NCBI GenBank assembly: GCA_018242365.1
Contig: JAFECB010000006.1
Location: 168,871 to 232,870, forward strand
Reading direction: 5' to 3'
Length of the DNA stretch: 64,000 nt
Origin: Pseudomonadota bacterium
Lineage (GTDB): Bacteria > Pseudomonadota > Gammaproteobacteria > Xanthomonadales > Xanthomonadaceae
The position numbers and the translations under genes were made by a program. Each line of letters begins with the position of its first letter. Positions within the stretch are counted from its first letter, which is position 1. This document shows, piece by piece, positions 8,499 to 17,053 of the stretch. The notes beneath the pieces are model-generated. The model was not told where the DNA came from. It ran no database searches and saw only the letters and a program-made list of their open reading frames with translations.

Positions 8499-9164
8499 GT
8501 GCAGACACAGCCGCTGCTCCTGCGTACCGTGCTGGTACTCGAAGACGACCCTGCAGCTCAGGCGCGGATGCGGCGCTTGCTTGCGGGTACGGCCAGCGAT
8601 GCGCTCGTCGTCACCATGGCCGGCGACATTGTTTCCGCACAAGCGCTGGCCGCTGAAGACACGACGTACGATGCGGCCTTCATCGATGTGCAACTGCCCG
8701 ACGGCAGCGGTGTCGATTTCATCGCCTGGTTGCGTGAGCGGCGTCCGCAACTGCCCGCCGTGATCGTGTCGAGCTGGGCCGAGGAAGCCACGATTCTTGC
8801 CGCCTTGCGCAACGGTGCGATTGGCTATCTGCTGAAAAGCGCGGACGACACGGAATTGGCGATGCAGCTGCGTTGCCTGCAACGCGGTGGTGCCGCCATC
8901 GACCCATTGATCGCACGTCGTCTGCTGGCATTGATGCCGCAGGCACAACCCGCCGCGCCACCGCAGGACGCCCATCTGTCGGTACGCGAAACCGAAATCC
9001 TGCAACTGGTTTCGCGCGGCCTGAGCAACCGCGAAATTGCGGACAGCACCGGGCTGTCCAAGCTCACCATCGAAAGCCACACCCGCAACATCTACCGCAA
9101 GCTGGCGGTCGGTTCGCGCACCGCCGCCGTGTTCGAAGCGCAGTCGCTGGGCCTGCTGCATTGA
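8499..9164 (+). CDS. NarL/FixJ-family response regulator
   Basis: 221 residues. The receiver domain (about 10-125) has the acidic pair LEDD (residues 14-17), the phosphoacceptor Asp63 in AFIDVQLPDG, and a lysine in YLLKSADD. The C-terminal LuxR-type helix-turn-helix (about 160-221) contains LSVRETEILQLVSRGLSNREIA and TIESHTRNIYRKL. It is a DNA-binding transcription factor activated by phosphorylation. The start is a GTG at 8499 with GGGGAG somewhat far upstream. Its TGA overlaps the TTG start of the histidine kinase, so the two are made together. The genomic position suggests control of the adhesin gene downstream (inference). Confidence 0.88.
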   Translation: MQTQPLLLRTVLVLEDDPAAQARMRRLLAGTASDALVVTMAGDIVSAQALAAEDTTYDAAFIDVQLPDGSGVDFIAWLRERRPQLPAVIVSSWAEEATILAALRNGAIGYLLKSADDTELAMQLRCLQRGGAAIDPLIARRLLALMPQAQPAAPPQDAHLSVRETEILQLVSRGLSNREIADSTGLSKLTIESHTRNIYRKLAVGSRTAAVFEAQSLGLLH

Positions 9165-10996
9165 TCCGGAGCATTCTGTTGGCGTGGTGCGTTCTGCTGG
9201 CACTGCTGGCCGCAGGCCGTGTTCACGCGCAGGCACCGCTGACCCTCACCCATGCGGAAGCTGCACGCGGACAGTGGAACGACACCGCGCCCCCCACCAC
9301 CGGCTGGGTGCCGGTGACCTTGATGGACCAGTGGGAAACCCGCTGGCCGGACCACGATGGCGTGGTCTGGTACAAGCTGCGCTGGCAGCAGGCCGATGCA
9401 AACCGGCCCACCGGGCTGCTGATCGACTACATCTGCATGGCCGGCGCGGTGTACGTGAACGGCAGCCTGATCGGGCGTGATCGCTCGCTGGTGGAACCGC
9501 TGTCGCGGGCGTGGATTGCACCGCAGTACTACTTGCTGGATGCCCCGCTGTTGCGCCAAGGCGAGAACACCCTGCTGGTGCGCGTCTCCGGCTTGACCGC
9601 CTACCAACCCGCATTCGGCACCGTCACCGTGGGCGATCCGGCGCAGGTGCAGGCGCAGTTCCGCGGCAACAAGCGCGTGCGCTTCGACCTGCAGATGCTC
9701 GACACCGCCATCGGTGCGGTGCTCACCGCCCTGTTCGGCCTGTTCTGGCTGCTGCGCCGGCAAGACACCACCTATGGCTGGTACGCGGCGAATGGCCTGT
9801 TCGGGCTGCTGTACGGCCTCAACTGGGTCAATGCCAGCCCGTGGCCATTCGCGAGCACCGACGGTTGGCAGGCGTTCAATGCCGCCTGCTTCATGGCCTT
9901 GGCGACGTGCTTTGGCATCTTCCTGCTGCGTTTTGCCGAACGCCGATGGCCGCGGACCGAACGTATCGCGCTGGGCTTGGCCGGGCTGGTGATGGTCTTG
10001 TCACTACTGGTGCCTCAGTGGATGGGGCCGCATCGCAATGTCTATGTATTGCCGATGATGGCCCTGCACTACATCGTCAGCGCGGTGTTCATGATCTGGG
10101 CGCTACGCCATGGCCGCGCCGACCAGAAAGTGCTGGGCCTGTGCATCGCCATTCCCCTGCTCACGGCACTCTATGACGCCGGTGTCTACCTTGGCCTGAT
10201 CCGCGCCGACACCTTCATCGGTTCCTTCGCCTCGCCGTTGATGCTGCTGGGCTTGGGCTTCGTGCTGGCGCACCGGTTTGCGACCACGATGCGGCGGGTG
10301 GAAGGCTTCAATCTGGAATTGCAGCGCGAGGTGCAGACCGCCACCGCGCAACTGGCCAACACCTTGAACCAGCAGCACGCACTGGAACTGGCGCACAGCC
10401 GCGCCGGCGAACGCCTGCAACTGGTGCGCGACCTGCACGACGGTTTTGGCGGCACCTTGGTTGGCACGATTGCACGCCTGCAACAAGCGCCCGAAGACAC
10501 CCCAAAAGCCGCAGTGATCGACGTGCTGAAGGAAATGCGCGACGACCTGCGCTTGGTGATCGACACCACCGCGCAGGAACAGGCGGATCTCGCCACGCTG
10601 ATCGCGCCGCTGCGCCACCGCGCCAGCCGTCTGCTGGAAGCGGCCGACATCGACGCCCACTGGCAGGTGGAAGGCCTCGACGGCCTGCATCTGGAGCCGG
10701 CACGTAGCCTAGACCTACTGCGTTTGCTGCAAGAAGCGCTAACCAATGTGTTCAAGCACAGCCGCGCGTCACGGGTAGACGTTCGGCTGGTTCGCACCGG
10801 CGAACGTTTGCAGCTGCAAGTGACCGACGACGGCATCGGCCTGCCCGAGCACAGCAGCACCCCAATTGAAGGCGGTGGCGGTGGCGCCGGCTTCGCCTCG
10901 ATGCGCCTGCGCGCGCAACGGCTGGGTGCCCGCTTCGACATCCGCCGCGCCATGCCCGGCACCGAGCTGTGGCTGGAGTTTCCGCTGGCGGCGTGA
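9161..10996 (+). CDS. 7TMR-DISM-type sensor histidine kinase
   Basis: 611 residues from the TTG at 9161, which overlaps the regulator stop by four bases (TTGA). A signal peptide (about 1-24, ending VHA-QA) is followed by a periplasmic jelly-roll sensor domain (about 25-170). Seven membrane segments follow (about 185-390), then a coiled-coil. The HisKA_3 dimerisation motif is RDLHDGFGG with His426, and the HATPase domain has EALTNVFKH near residue 525 and DDGIGLPE. This is the layout of sensors that phosphorylate NarL-type regulators. The periplasmic domain probably binds a carbohydrate-like ligand, but the signal is unknown. A longer in-frame extension upstream lies inside the regulator gene and is rejected. 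Confidence 0.85.
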   Translation: MIRSILLAWCVLLALLAAGRVHAQAPLTLTHAEAARGQWNDTAPPTTGWVPVTLMDQWETRWPDHDGVVWYKLRWQQADANRPTGLLIDYICMAGAVYVNGSLIGRDRSLVEPLSRAWIAPQYYLLDAPLLRQGENTLLVRVSGLTAYQPAFGTVTVGDPAQVQAQFRGNKRVRFDLQMLDTAIGAVLTALFGLFWLLRRQDTTYGWYAANGLFGLLYGLNWVNASPWPFASTDGWQAFNAACFMALATCFGIFLLRFAERRWPRTERIALGLAGLVMVLSLLVPQWMGPHRNVYVLPMMALHYIVSAVFMIWALRHGRADQKVLGLCIAIPLLTALYDAGVYLGLIRADTFIGSFASPLMLLGLGFVLAHRFATTMRRVEGFNLELQREVQTATAQLANTLNQQHALELAHSRAGERLQLVRDLHDGFGGTLVGTIARLQQAPEDTPKAAVIDVLKEMRDDLRLVIDTTAQEQADLATLIAPLRHRASRLLEAADIDAHWQVEGLDGLHLEPARSLDLLRLLQEALTNVFKHSRASRVDVRLVRTGERLQLQVTDDGIGLPEHSSTPIEGGGGGAGFASMRLRAQRLGARFDIRRAMPGTELWLEFPLAA

Positions 10997-11071
10997 GTCC
11001 GCCTACCTGTTTTCGTGGATACCCAAGTGGCGGATGTGCGCAAAGTTTGGGTGGCACTGCCGTCGGGGACG

Positions 11072-11091
11072 GTCGTGCCGGGCGGCACGAC
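11072..11091. promoter_or_regulatory. Hairpin upstream of the adhesin gene
   Basis: GTCGTGCC-GGGC-GGCACGAC is a perfect eight-base stem with a four-base loop. It ends 27 bases before the adhesin ATG and about 75 bases after the kinase stop. There is no T-run, so it is not a typical intrinsic terminator. It could slow read-through from the kinase gene or affect the adhesin leader. Confidence 0.35.
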
Positions 11092-11118
11092 GTCCGGCGG
11101 CGCACTGGGGAAGCCGCC

Positions 11119-13818
11119 ATGCGTACACACCGCCAAGCCACCACCGTTCGTCGTTCCCTTCTGTCGCTGGCCATTGTTGGCAGCCTGATGCTGCTGGCCA
11201 TCCCGCGCGCTTATGCGGCGGATGATCCCTGCCCCGATGGGGATGCCAATACCAGCCAAGGGGCCGAGGACAGCGAAGGAATCACCGGCGAGAACACCAC
11301 CTGCGACGTCAATGCCAGCGCCTATGGCTGGATGAATGTTGCCGGCGGCGGTTACAGCAGTGCATTCGGCTTCAAGAATTGGGCCATTGGTGACGGCAGC
11401 AGTGCGTTTGGCTTCAATAACACCGCCTACGGTATGTCCAGCAGCGCATTCGGCTACCAGAATTCTGCCAGTGGGTTTTTCAGCAGTGCGTTCGGCTACA
11501 AAGGCAACGCATCCGGATATCGAAGCCTGGTGCTGTCCAGTTGGTGGAACAAGAATGGCAACAGCAGCGTGGGCACCGACGAAATCAGCAGCGCCCTCGG
11601 CACCAGCAGCGTGGCGCTGGGCGCCGGCGCAACTGCTTGGGACGATTCCAGCGTCGCCATTGGCGTGGGCAGCGTGGCCGGCAACAGCGATGCCAGCCTC
11701 ACCACCGGAGCAAACAGCGTGGCGGTCGGCACCTGGGCCGACTTTAATGGAAACGGCATCCTCGATGCTGGCGAGCCCATCAATCAAGCCACCGCCCAAT
11801 ACAGCAGCAGCTTCGGCGTGGGCAATACCGCCTCCGCGATCTTCAGCAGCGCGTTCGGCTTCCAAAATACCGCCTCCGGGTCAGAGAGTAGCGCGTTCGG
11901 GTACTGGAACACCGCTTCCGGGGTCGCCAGCAGCGCATTCGGGTACTGGAACACCGCTTCCGGGGTCGCCAGCAGCGCGGTCGGGTACTCGAACAACGCT
12001 TCCGGGTACTACAGCAGCGCGTTCGGCTACTCCAACTCTTCCTTTGGCGTCTATAGCAGCGCGTTCGGGTACTGGAACACCGCTTCCGGGTACAACAGCA
12101 GCGCGTTCGGGTACTGGAACACCGCTTCCGGGGTCGCCAGCAGCGCGTTCGGGTACTTCAACACCGCGTATGCCAATGGCAGCGCATTCGGATACTGGAA
12201 CACCGCTTCCGGGTACAACAGCAGCGCGTTCGGCTGGGTCAACACCGCCAGCGGCGACTCCAGCAGCGCGTTCGGGTACGAAAACTTCGCCAGCGGCAAA
12301 AACAGCAGCGCGTTCGGCTTTGCGTCGCAGGCGCTGGCCGCCAACAGCACCGCGCTGGGCTACGAGGCCGTAGCCAATGCCACCGGGGTAGTGTCATTCG
12401 GTCACTCGGCAACGGATCTGGATGTCCTCGGCGCGGCCTACGGCAGCGAGCTCAATGCCCGCCTGATCCATGTCGCTGCAGGCGTCGATGCCACCGACGC
12501 GGTCAACCTCGGCCAGCTCAACACTGCCATCGCCGGCACTTATCAGGGCTGGAACCTCAGCGCTGCGGGTGGTGCTGGCGAAGCCATCGGTGATGGCGAG
12601 ACCGTGGATTTCGAAGCCACCGACGCCAACGGCAACCTCACCGTGTCGCGCAGCGGCAACACGATGACTTATGGTTTCAACAGCCTCACTTCGACGTTCG
12701 GTGGTGTCGGCGGCAGCTTCAGCATCCTTGGCGGCACCACCATCGACATGGGCGGCAATGTGGTCAGCGGCGTTGCCAATGGCGTTGCCGCGACCGATGC
12801 CGTGAACCTCAGCCAGCTCAATGCCGCTATCGGCGGCACCTACAACGGCTGGAACATTTCGGCGGGCGGCGGCGCGGCGCAGTTGATCGGCGATGGCGAT
12901 ACGGTCGATTTCGAGGCCGACGATCCCAACGGCAACCTCACCGTGTCGCGCAGCGGCAACACGATGACTTACGGCTTCAACAGCCTCAACGCGGTGTTCG
13001 GTGGTGGTGGCGGCAGTTTCACCATCATCAACAACACCACGATCAACATGGGCGGCAATGTGGTCTCGGGCGTGGCCAATGGCGTGGCTGCCACTGATGC
13101 CGCCAATGTCGGGCAGTTGAATGTGGTCGCCGGCTCGGCTGCTGCCGCACAAACTGCCGCCGACAATGCCCAAGCCAGTGCGGACGCCGCGCAATCCACC
13201 GCCGATACCGCACTGGATGCGGCCAACAATGCGCAAACCACCGCCGATGCGGCGATGGATGCGGCCAACAATGCACAGGCCAGCGCCGATCACGCGCAGG
13301 ACACGGCCGATCACGCCCAGCAATCGGCCGATGCCGCCCAAGCCAGTGCCGATCATGCGCAGGCCACCGCCGACACCGCGTTGACCGCCGCCGGCAATGC
13401 CGTGACCACTGCGAATACCTACACCGACACCCGCGAAGCGGCAATCCGTTCCGACATGACTGCCGGTGATGCTGCCACCTTGGCGTCCTCCAAGGCCTAT
13501 ACCGACCAACGCTTTGCAGCATGGAACGACACCTTCACCCAGTACCAGCAGCAGGTCGATGCACGCTTTGCTCAGACCGACACCCGCATCAACCGGATCG
13601 GTGCAATGGGCACGGCGATGACCCAGATGGCGGTGAACGCGGCGATCGGTGCCAGCCCGCGTGGTCGTCTCGCGGTGGGTGTGGGCACGCAGGGTGGCCA
13701 GGGCGCGATCTCGATCGGCTACGGCCGCCGCGTGGGCAGCACCGGTTCGTTCTCGATCGGTGCCAGCTTCGCCAGCGGTGAATCGTCGGTGGGTGCGGGT
13801 TTCGGTATCGATCTGTAA
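11119..13818 (+). CDS. Trimeric autotransporter adhesin (YadA-like)
   Basis: 899 residues. A long N-terminal signal sequence (about 1-34, ending AYA) is followed by a head with YadA-type repeats of the form SSAFGYWNTASG (about 75-410). Three neck motifs of the type GVDATDAVNLGQLN follow (near 455, 555 and 655). Each of the first two is followed by a segment with GNLTVSRSGNTMTYGFNSL. The alanine-rich heptad stalk spans about 675-770. The C-terminal 70 residues are the YadA membrane anchor, with AVGVGTQGGQGAISIGYGRR. The protein ends in ...GFGIDL, without the usual terminal aromatic residue. Such proteins form surface trimers used in adhesion and biofilm. GGGGAAG precedes the ATG at 11119. A two-component system lies directly upstream. 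Confidence 0.9.
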   Translation: MRTHRQATTVRRSLLSLAIVGSLMLLAIPRAYAADDPCPDGDANTSQGAEDSEGITGENTTCDVNASAYGWMNVAGGGYSSAFGFKNWAIGDGSSAFGFNNTAYGMSSSAFGYQNSASGFFSSAFGYKGNASGYRSLVLSSWWNKNGNSSVGTDEISSALGTSSVALGAGATAWDDSSVAIGVGSVAGNSDASLTTGANSVAVGTWADFNGNGILDAGEPINQATAQYSSSFGVGNTASAIFSSAFGFQNTASGSESSAFGYWNTASGVASSAFGYWNTASGVASSAVGYSNNASGYYSSAFGYSNSSFGVYSSAFGYWNTASGYNSSAFGYWNTASGVASSAFGYFNTAYANGSAFGYWNTASGYNSSAFGWVNTASGDSSSAFGYENFASGKNSSAFGFASQALAANSTALGYEAVANATGVVSFGHSATDLDVLGAAYGSELNARLIHVAAGVDATDAVNLGQLNTAIAGTYQGWNLSAAGGAGEAIGDGETVDFEATDANGNLTVSRSGNTMTYGFNSLTSTFGGVGGSFSILGGTTIDMGGNVVSGVANGVAATDAVNLSQLNAAIGGTYNGWNISAGGGAAQLIGDGDTVDFEADDPNGNLTVSRSGNTMTYGFNSLNAVFGGGGGSFTIINNTTINMGGNVVSGVANGVAATDAANVGQLNVVAGSAAAAQTAADNAQASADAAQSTADTALDAANNAQTTADAAMDAANNAQASADHAQDTADHAQQSADAAQASADHAQATADTALTAAGNAVTTANTYTDTREAAIRSDMTAGDAATLASSKAYTDQRFAAWNDTFTQYQQQVDARFAQTDTRINRIGAMGTAMTQMAVNAAIGASPRGRLAVGVGTQGGQGAISIGYGRRVGSTGSFSIGASFASGESSVGAGFGIDL
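11803..12344 (+). repeat. Tandem 42-base repeats in the adhesin head
   Basis: About 13 tandem units of 42 bases encode 14-residue blocks of the form SSAFGYWNTASGVA or SSAFGYWNTASGYN. Several neighbouring units are nearly identical at the DNA level (for example 11887-11928 and 11929-11970), which indicates recent duplication. Each block is one coil of the left-handed beta-roll of the YadA head. Confidence 0.85.
13141..13416 (+). repeat. Heptad repeats coding for the adhesin stalk
   Basis: About 12 units of 21 bases encode seven-residue blocks such as AQASADA, AQSTADT, ALDAANN and AQDTADH. Alanine lies at the core positions and Asp/Asn outside, as expected for a trimeric coiled-coil stalk. Confidence 0.75.
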
Positions 13819-13900
13819 GCCCACGGGCAGGTGACGAACGATGCCGGGGCGGGCGACCGTCTTGGCATTTTCATTCCTTGCGAATCCGCTACGCTCCCAA

Positions 13901-14018
13901 TCGCGCCCCTTCGGTGCGCTCCAACAACAATCACGTGCCCTGTGGGAGCACACCGCAGGGGTGCGACCTGCCAATGCACCTGCGATGTCTCTTTCGCGCC
14001 CCTTCGGTGCGCTCCTAC
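13901..14018. repeat. REP cluster, three copies
   Basis: Copies of the Xanthomonadaceae REP lie at 13901-13922 (inverted), 13942-13966 (direct, diverged) and 13994-14018 (inverted, TCGCGCCCCTTCGG...). They fill most of the gap between the convergent adhesin and DUF4286 genes. The last copy contains the stop codon of the DUF4286 gene. REPs of this kind are usually spread by a RAYT transposase located elsewhere. Confidence 0.75.
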
Positions 14019-14350
14019 GGAAGCGGTGCGCCGCTGTGGAGGTGTGCCTGCAGCACGCGTCGTGTGGCACTGAAGCGTCCGCCGAAGCGCGCCATGCCGT
14101 CACCGCGCAGGCGGGCGGCGTGTTGGTCGAAATAGTCCTGCAGGGCCGCCGCATCGGCCAGCCAGTACTGCACGCACAAGGCGACGTGGCCATCCGCCGG
14201 CACGGGATCGCGCACATCGAGGACGCGTGCCGACACGAAGCCCGGCAAGGCCAGCATCTGCGCAACATGCGCGGCCAGCCAGGCGCGGTAGTCCGCCTCG
14301 ATCGCACTGTCCAGGGTGATGTTCACCTCGTAGCAGACGGTGGCGCTCAC
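14015..14350 (-). CDS. DUF4286 family protein
   Basis: 111 residues from the GTG at 14350, whose first bases overlap the stop of the DUF3667 gene (GTGA). The protein begins MSATVCYEVNITLD and has the family pattern with YRAWLAAHVAQMLALPGF, VLCVQYWL-like and DYFDQHAARLRGDG segments. It is related to dimeric alpha-beta barrel proteins. The reaction is unknown. Its stop codon lies inside a REP element. A longer frame upstream lies inside the neighbouring gene. Confidence 0.7.
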   Translation of the reverse strand: MSATVCYEVNITLDSAIEADYRAWLAAHVAQMLALPGFVSARVLDVRDPVPADGHVALCVQYWLADAAALQDYFDQHAARLRGDGMARFGGRFSATRRVLQAHLHSGAPLP

Positions 14351-15513
14351 ATTTCCACCAGTCCGATCAGGGCCGAGGCGCTCACGGCCAGGCCCAGCAG
14401 CACGGAATAGATCATGCCCAATACGGTGAATTTCACCAGCGTCATCGGCCAACCTTGCGCGTAGACGCGCTTCTGCGTCAGCAGCAGGTAGACCAGGGTC
14501 CAGCCCACCAGGAAGGCGATCAGCCAGGCGAACAGGATGTACATCCATGACCCATCCGGCGCGAAGGTCGATGCAGGTACCGTTGCCAGCAGGATCAACA
14601 GCAAGGACAGGCACAGGAACGCGTGGCTGTGCAGGGCCACGATCAGGTGCTCCATGTACAGCCGGCGCTGGAACAGGTAGGCCAGCTTCAGCAGCAAGGC
14701 AAACACCGGCACCAGCACGAACAAGGTGGTGGGGATGACCGAGAGCATCGCATCCTTGAACGCACCGGGATCGCGCTCGAGGCGGGCCACGTTGTCACTG
14801 CCGCGCTGCGCTTGCGCGGTGAGCCAGTGATTGACGAAGTCGGGTAGCCAGCCGATGGCGATCGGCTGCGTTTTCGCGTCCCACGGTTTGCCGCCGACCA
14901 CCACGGCCGGATCCTGCGTCTCCAAAGGTGCCTCGGCGAGTGGGGTCGCGGACGCACCCTCGCGCAGCGCGCGGAGCCGTGCATCGGCGGCATCGCGGAT
15001 GTGGTGCTCGGCGACGCGAATGCCGGTTGCACCTACTGCACCTGCGGTGCCGGTCATGTCGCGCTGCGCCTGCTGCAACTGCGCCAGCTGTTCGTCACGC
15101 AGCTTCACCACCGCCGCCGCCGTGGTGGCCCGCGCAAACGCATTCTGCACGTCGTCCGGTCGGCCATCACCGCCCACCTGCACGGTCAGACGCGCCACGA
15201 AGAAGGCCAGCACGGCGAGGAAGAAGAACAGCCGGAACGGGGTGACATAGCGGACCTGGCGGCCGGCAAAGTATTCCAGGCTGAGGAAACCGGGTTTCAA
15301 GTACAAGGGCTTGAGCGTGCGCACGATGCGCGCATCGAAATCGAACACGCTGTCCAGCAGGTCGCCAAGCACGCTGCCGATCGGCCGCATCAAGCCCTGC
15401 ACCGGCTGCCCGCAGGCATGGCAATGCGGGCCTTGCAGGATCGCGTCGCAGTTGCGGCAACGCGGTGGCGGTTCCACTGCGGGCACAGGTGTCGGTTCGG
15501 CTTCGTTCTGCAT
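14347..15513 (-). CDS. DUF3667 membrane protein with N-terminal zinc ribbon
   Basis: 388 residues from the ATG at 15513. Near the N-terminus four cysteines in CRNCDAILQGPHCHACGQP form a probable zinc ribbon. The DUF3667 core (GFLSLEYFAGRQVRYVTPFRLFFFLAVLAFF) starts the membrane region. After a soluble, alanine-rich loop, four more membrane segments occupy the C-terminal 120 residues. Proteins of this family are of unknown function. The gene is coupled to the DUF4286 gene by a four-base overlap. It is divergent from the MATE gene. Confidence 0.75.
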   Translation of the reverse strand: MQNEAEPTPVPAVEPPPRCRNCDAILQGPHCHACGQPVQGLMRPIGSVLGDLLDSVFDFDARIVRTLKPLYLKPGFLSLEYFAGRQVRYVTPFRLFFFLAVLAFFVARLTVQVGGDGRPDDVQNAFARATTAAAVVKLRDEQLAQLQQAQRDMTGTAGAVGATGIRVAEHHIRDAADARLRALREGASATPLAEAPLETQDPAVVVGGKPWDAKTQPIAIGWLPDFVNHWLTAQAQRGSDNVARLERDPGAFKDAMLSVIPTTLFVLVPVFALLLKLAYLFQRRLYMEHLIVALHSHAFLCLSLLLILLATVPASTFAPDGSWMYILFAWLIAFLVGWTLVYLLLTQKRVYAQGWPMTLVKFTVLGMIYSVLLGLAVSASALIGLVEM

Positions 15514-15569
15514 GCGGATAAAATGACAGGCCGCGCGCGGCCACGCCAGCGCGCCTTCCTGCCTGCCCC

Positions 15570-16925
15570 ATGTCCAATTCCGCCGACCGCCCCCGCTTCC
15601 GCAGCGAAGTGGGCAAGACCGCCCGCCTGGCCGGACCGCTGGCGGCCGGGCATCTGTCGTCCGGTCTGGTGAGTTTTGTCGATGCATTCATCGCCGGCCA
15701 CCATGGCACCGCCACGCTGGCGGCGGTGTCGGTGGGTACTGCGCTGTTCTGGCTGCCGATGCTGGCGCCGATGGGCACGCTGATGGCGCTGCCGCCGGCG
15801 GTGTCGCAACTGGATGGCGCGGGCCGCCGTAGCGAGATCGGGCCGTTGTTCCGGCAAGCCCTGTGGCTGGCCGCTGGGCTGGGGTTGCTGCTGCTCGCAC
15901 TGCTCTCGCTGGTACCCTTGCTGTTACGGCCGATGGGGATCACGCCGGAAATCGTGCCGGAGGTCACCGTCTTCCTGAACGCCGTGCGCTGGGGCATCCC
16001 CGCGTTCACCCTCTACCTGTGCATGCGCTACCTCAGCGATGGCCTGCACTGGTCGCTGCCGACCATGCTGCTCGGTTTCGGTGGCCTGTGCGTGCTGGCA
16101 CCGGTCGCCTATGTGTTGACCAATGGCCTGTTCGGGCTACCCGAGCTGGGCGCGGAAGGGATCGGGATCGCCACCAGCTTGATGTTCTGGCTGCAGGCCT
16201 CGGGCTTCGCGCTGTATCTGGCGCGCAGTCGAAGGTTCGTCGACCTGCGCCTGTTCGCGCAGTGGGATTGGCCGCACTGGAACGTGCAGCGCGACTTGCT
16301 GCGCACCGGCTTGCCGATCGGCGTCACCATCACCATGGAAGGCGGGCTGTTCGCGGTCACCGCACTGCTGATCGGCCGTCTTGGCGAAGTGCAGGTGGCG
16401 GCGCACCAGGTGGCCCTGAACGTTGCCTCGATGTGCTTCATGCTGCCGTTCGGGATCGCCGAGGCGACCACGGTTCGGGTGGGCCATGCGTTCGGCCGCG
16501 GTGATCGTGACGGGCTGCGCCGTGCGGCCCTTGCCGGTTTCGCGCTGATGTTGTGTACCCAGACTGCATCGGCCTTGCTGCTGTTGTTCGGGCACGGCGC
16601 GGTGGCCGGCCTGTACAGCGCCGATCCGCAGGTGATCGCGCTGGGCGGCGCACTGCTGCTGTATGCGGCGCTGTTCCAGTTCCCCGATGGCGTGCAGGTG
16701 GTGTCGGCCGGCGCCCTGCGCGGACTCAAGGACACCCGCGTGCCGATGTGGCTGGCGGTGCTGGCCTACTGGGGTGTGGGCATGCCGGTGGGCGCCGGGC
16801 TGGGGCTGGGCCTCGGCTGGGGCCCGCGCGGAATGTGGCTGGGACTGACCGCCGGGCTGACCATGGCGGCGTTCCTGCTGGCACGACGGTTCCTGCGCTC
16901 CAGCGTGAGGATTCCGATGGCGTAG
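15570..16925 (+). CDS. MATE family multidrug efflux transporter
   Basis: 451 residues with about 12 membrane segments in two halves. The MATE pattern is seen in LAGPLAAGHLSSGLVSFVDAFIAGHHG near the start, MLPFGIAEATTVRVGHAFGRGD in the second half, and FQFPDGVQVVSAGALRGLKDTRVPM near residue 370. MATE proteins export cationic drugs and dyes using Na+ or H+ gradients in the inner membrane. NorM is the nearest known type, but the substrate cannot be read from sequence. The ATG at 15570 follows a short divergent promoter region shared with the DUF3667 gene. Confidence 0.88.
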   Translation: MSNSADRPRFRSEVGKTARLAGPLAAGHLSSGLVSFVDAFIAGHHGTATLAAVSVGTALFWLPMLAPMGTLMALPPAVSQLDGAGRRSEIGPLFRQALWLAAGLGLLLLALLSLVPLLLRPMGITPEIVPEVTVFLNAVRWGIPAFTLYLCMRYLSDGLHWSLPTMLLGFGGLCVLAPVAYVLTNGLFGLPELGAEGIGIATSLMFWLQASGFALYLARSRRFVDLRLFAQWDWPHWNVQRDLLRTGLPIGVTITMEGGLFAVTALLIGRLGEVQVAAHQVALNVASMCFMLPFGIAEATTVRVGHAFGRGDRDGLRRAALAGFALMLCTQTASALLLLFGHGAVAGLYSADPQVIALGGALLLYAALFQFPDGVQVVSAGALRGLKDTRVPMWLAVLAYWGVGMPVGAGLGLGLGWGPRGMWLGLTAGLTMAAFLLARRFLRSSVRIPMA

Positions 16926-17053
16926 AGCTGGGAGAAGGGAAGAGGGAGACGTTGAAAGTCACCATGACCGATGCCGCATGAGTGCTGGTCTGGCAACCGG
17001 TAGAATTCACGCCATCCCCCGCACCATCCCGGCCTCGCTGCCGCAGCCTCGCA

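Noticed and set aside
11803..12344. CRISPR array
   Set aside because: The repeats are in frame within an adhesin gene, have no unique spacers, and there are no cas genes.
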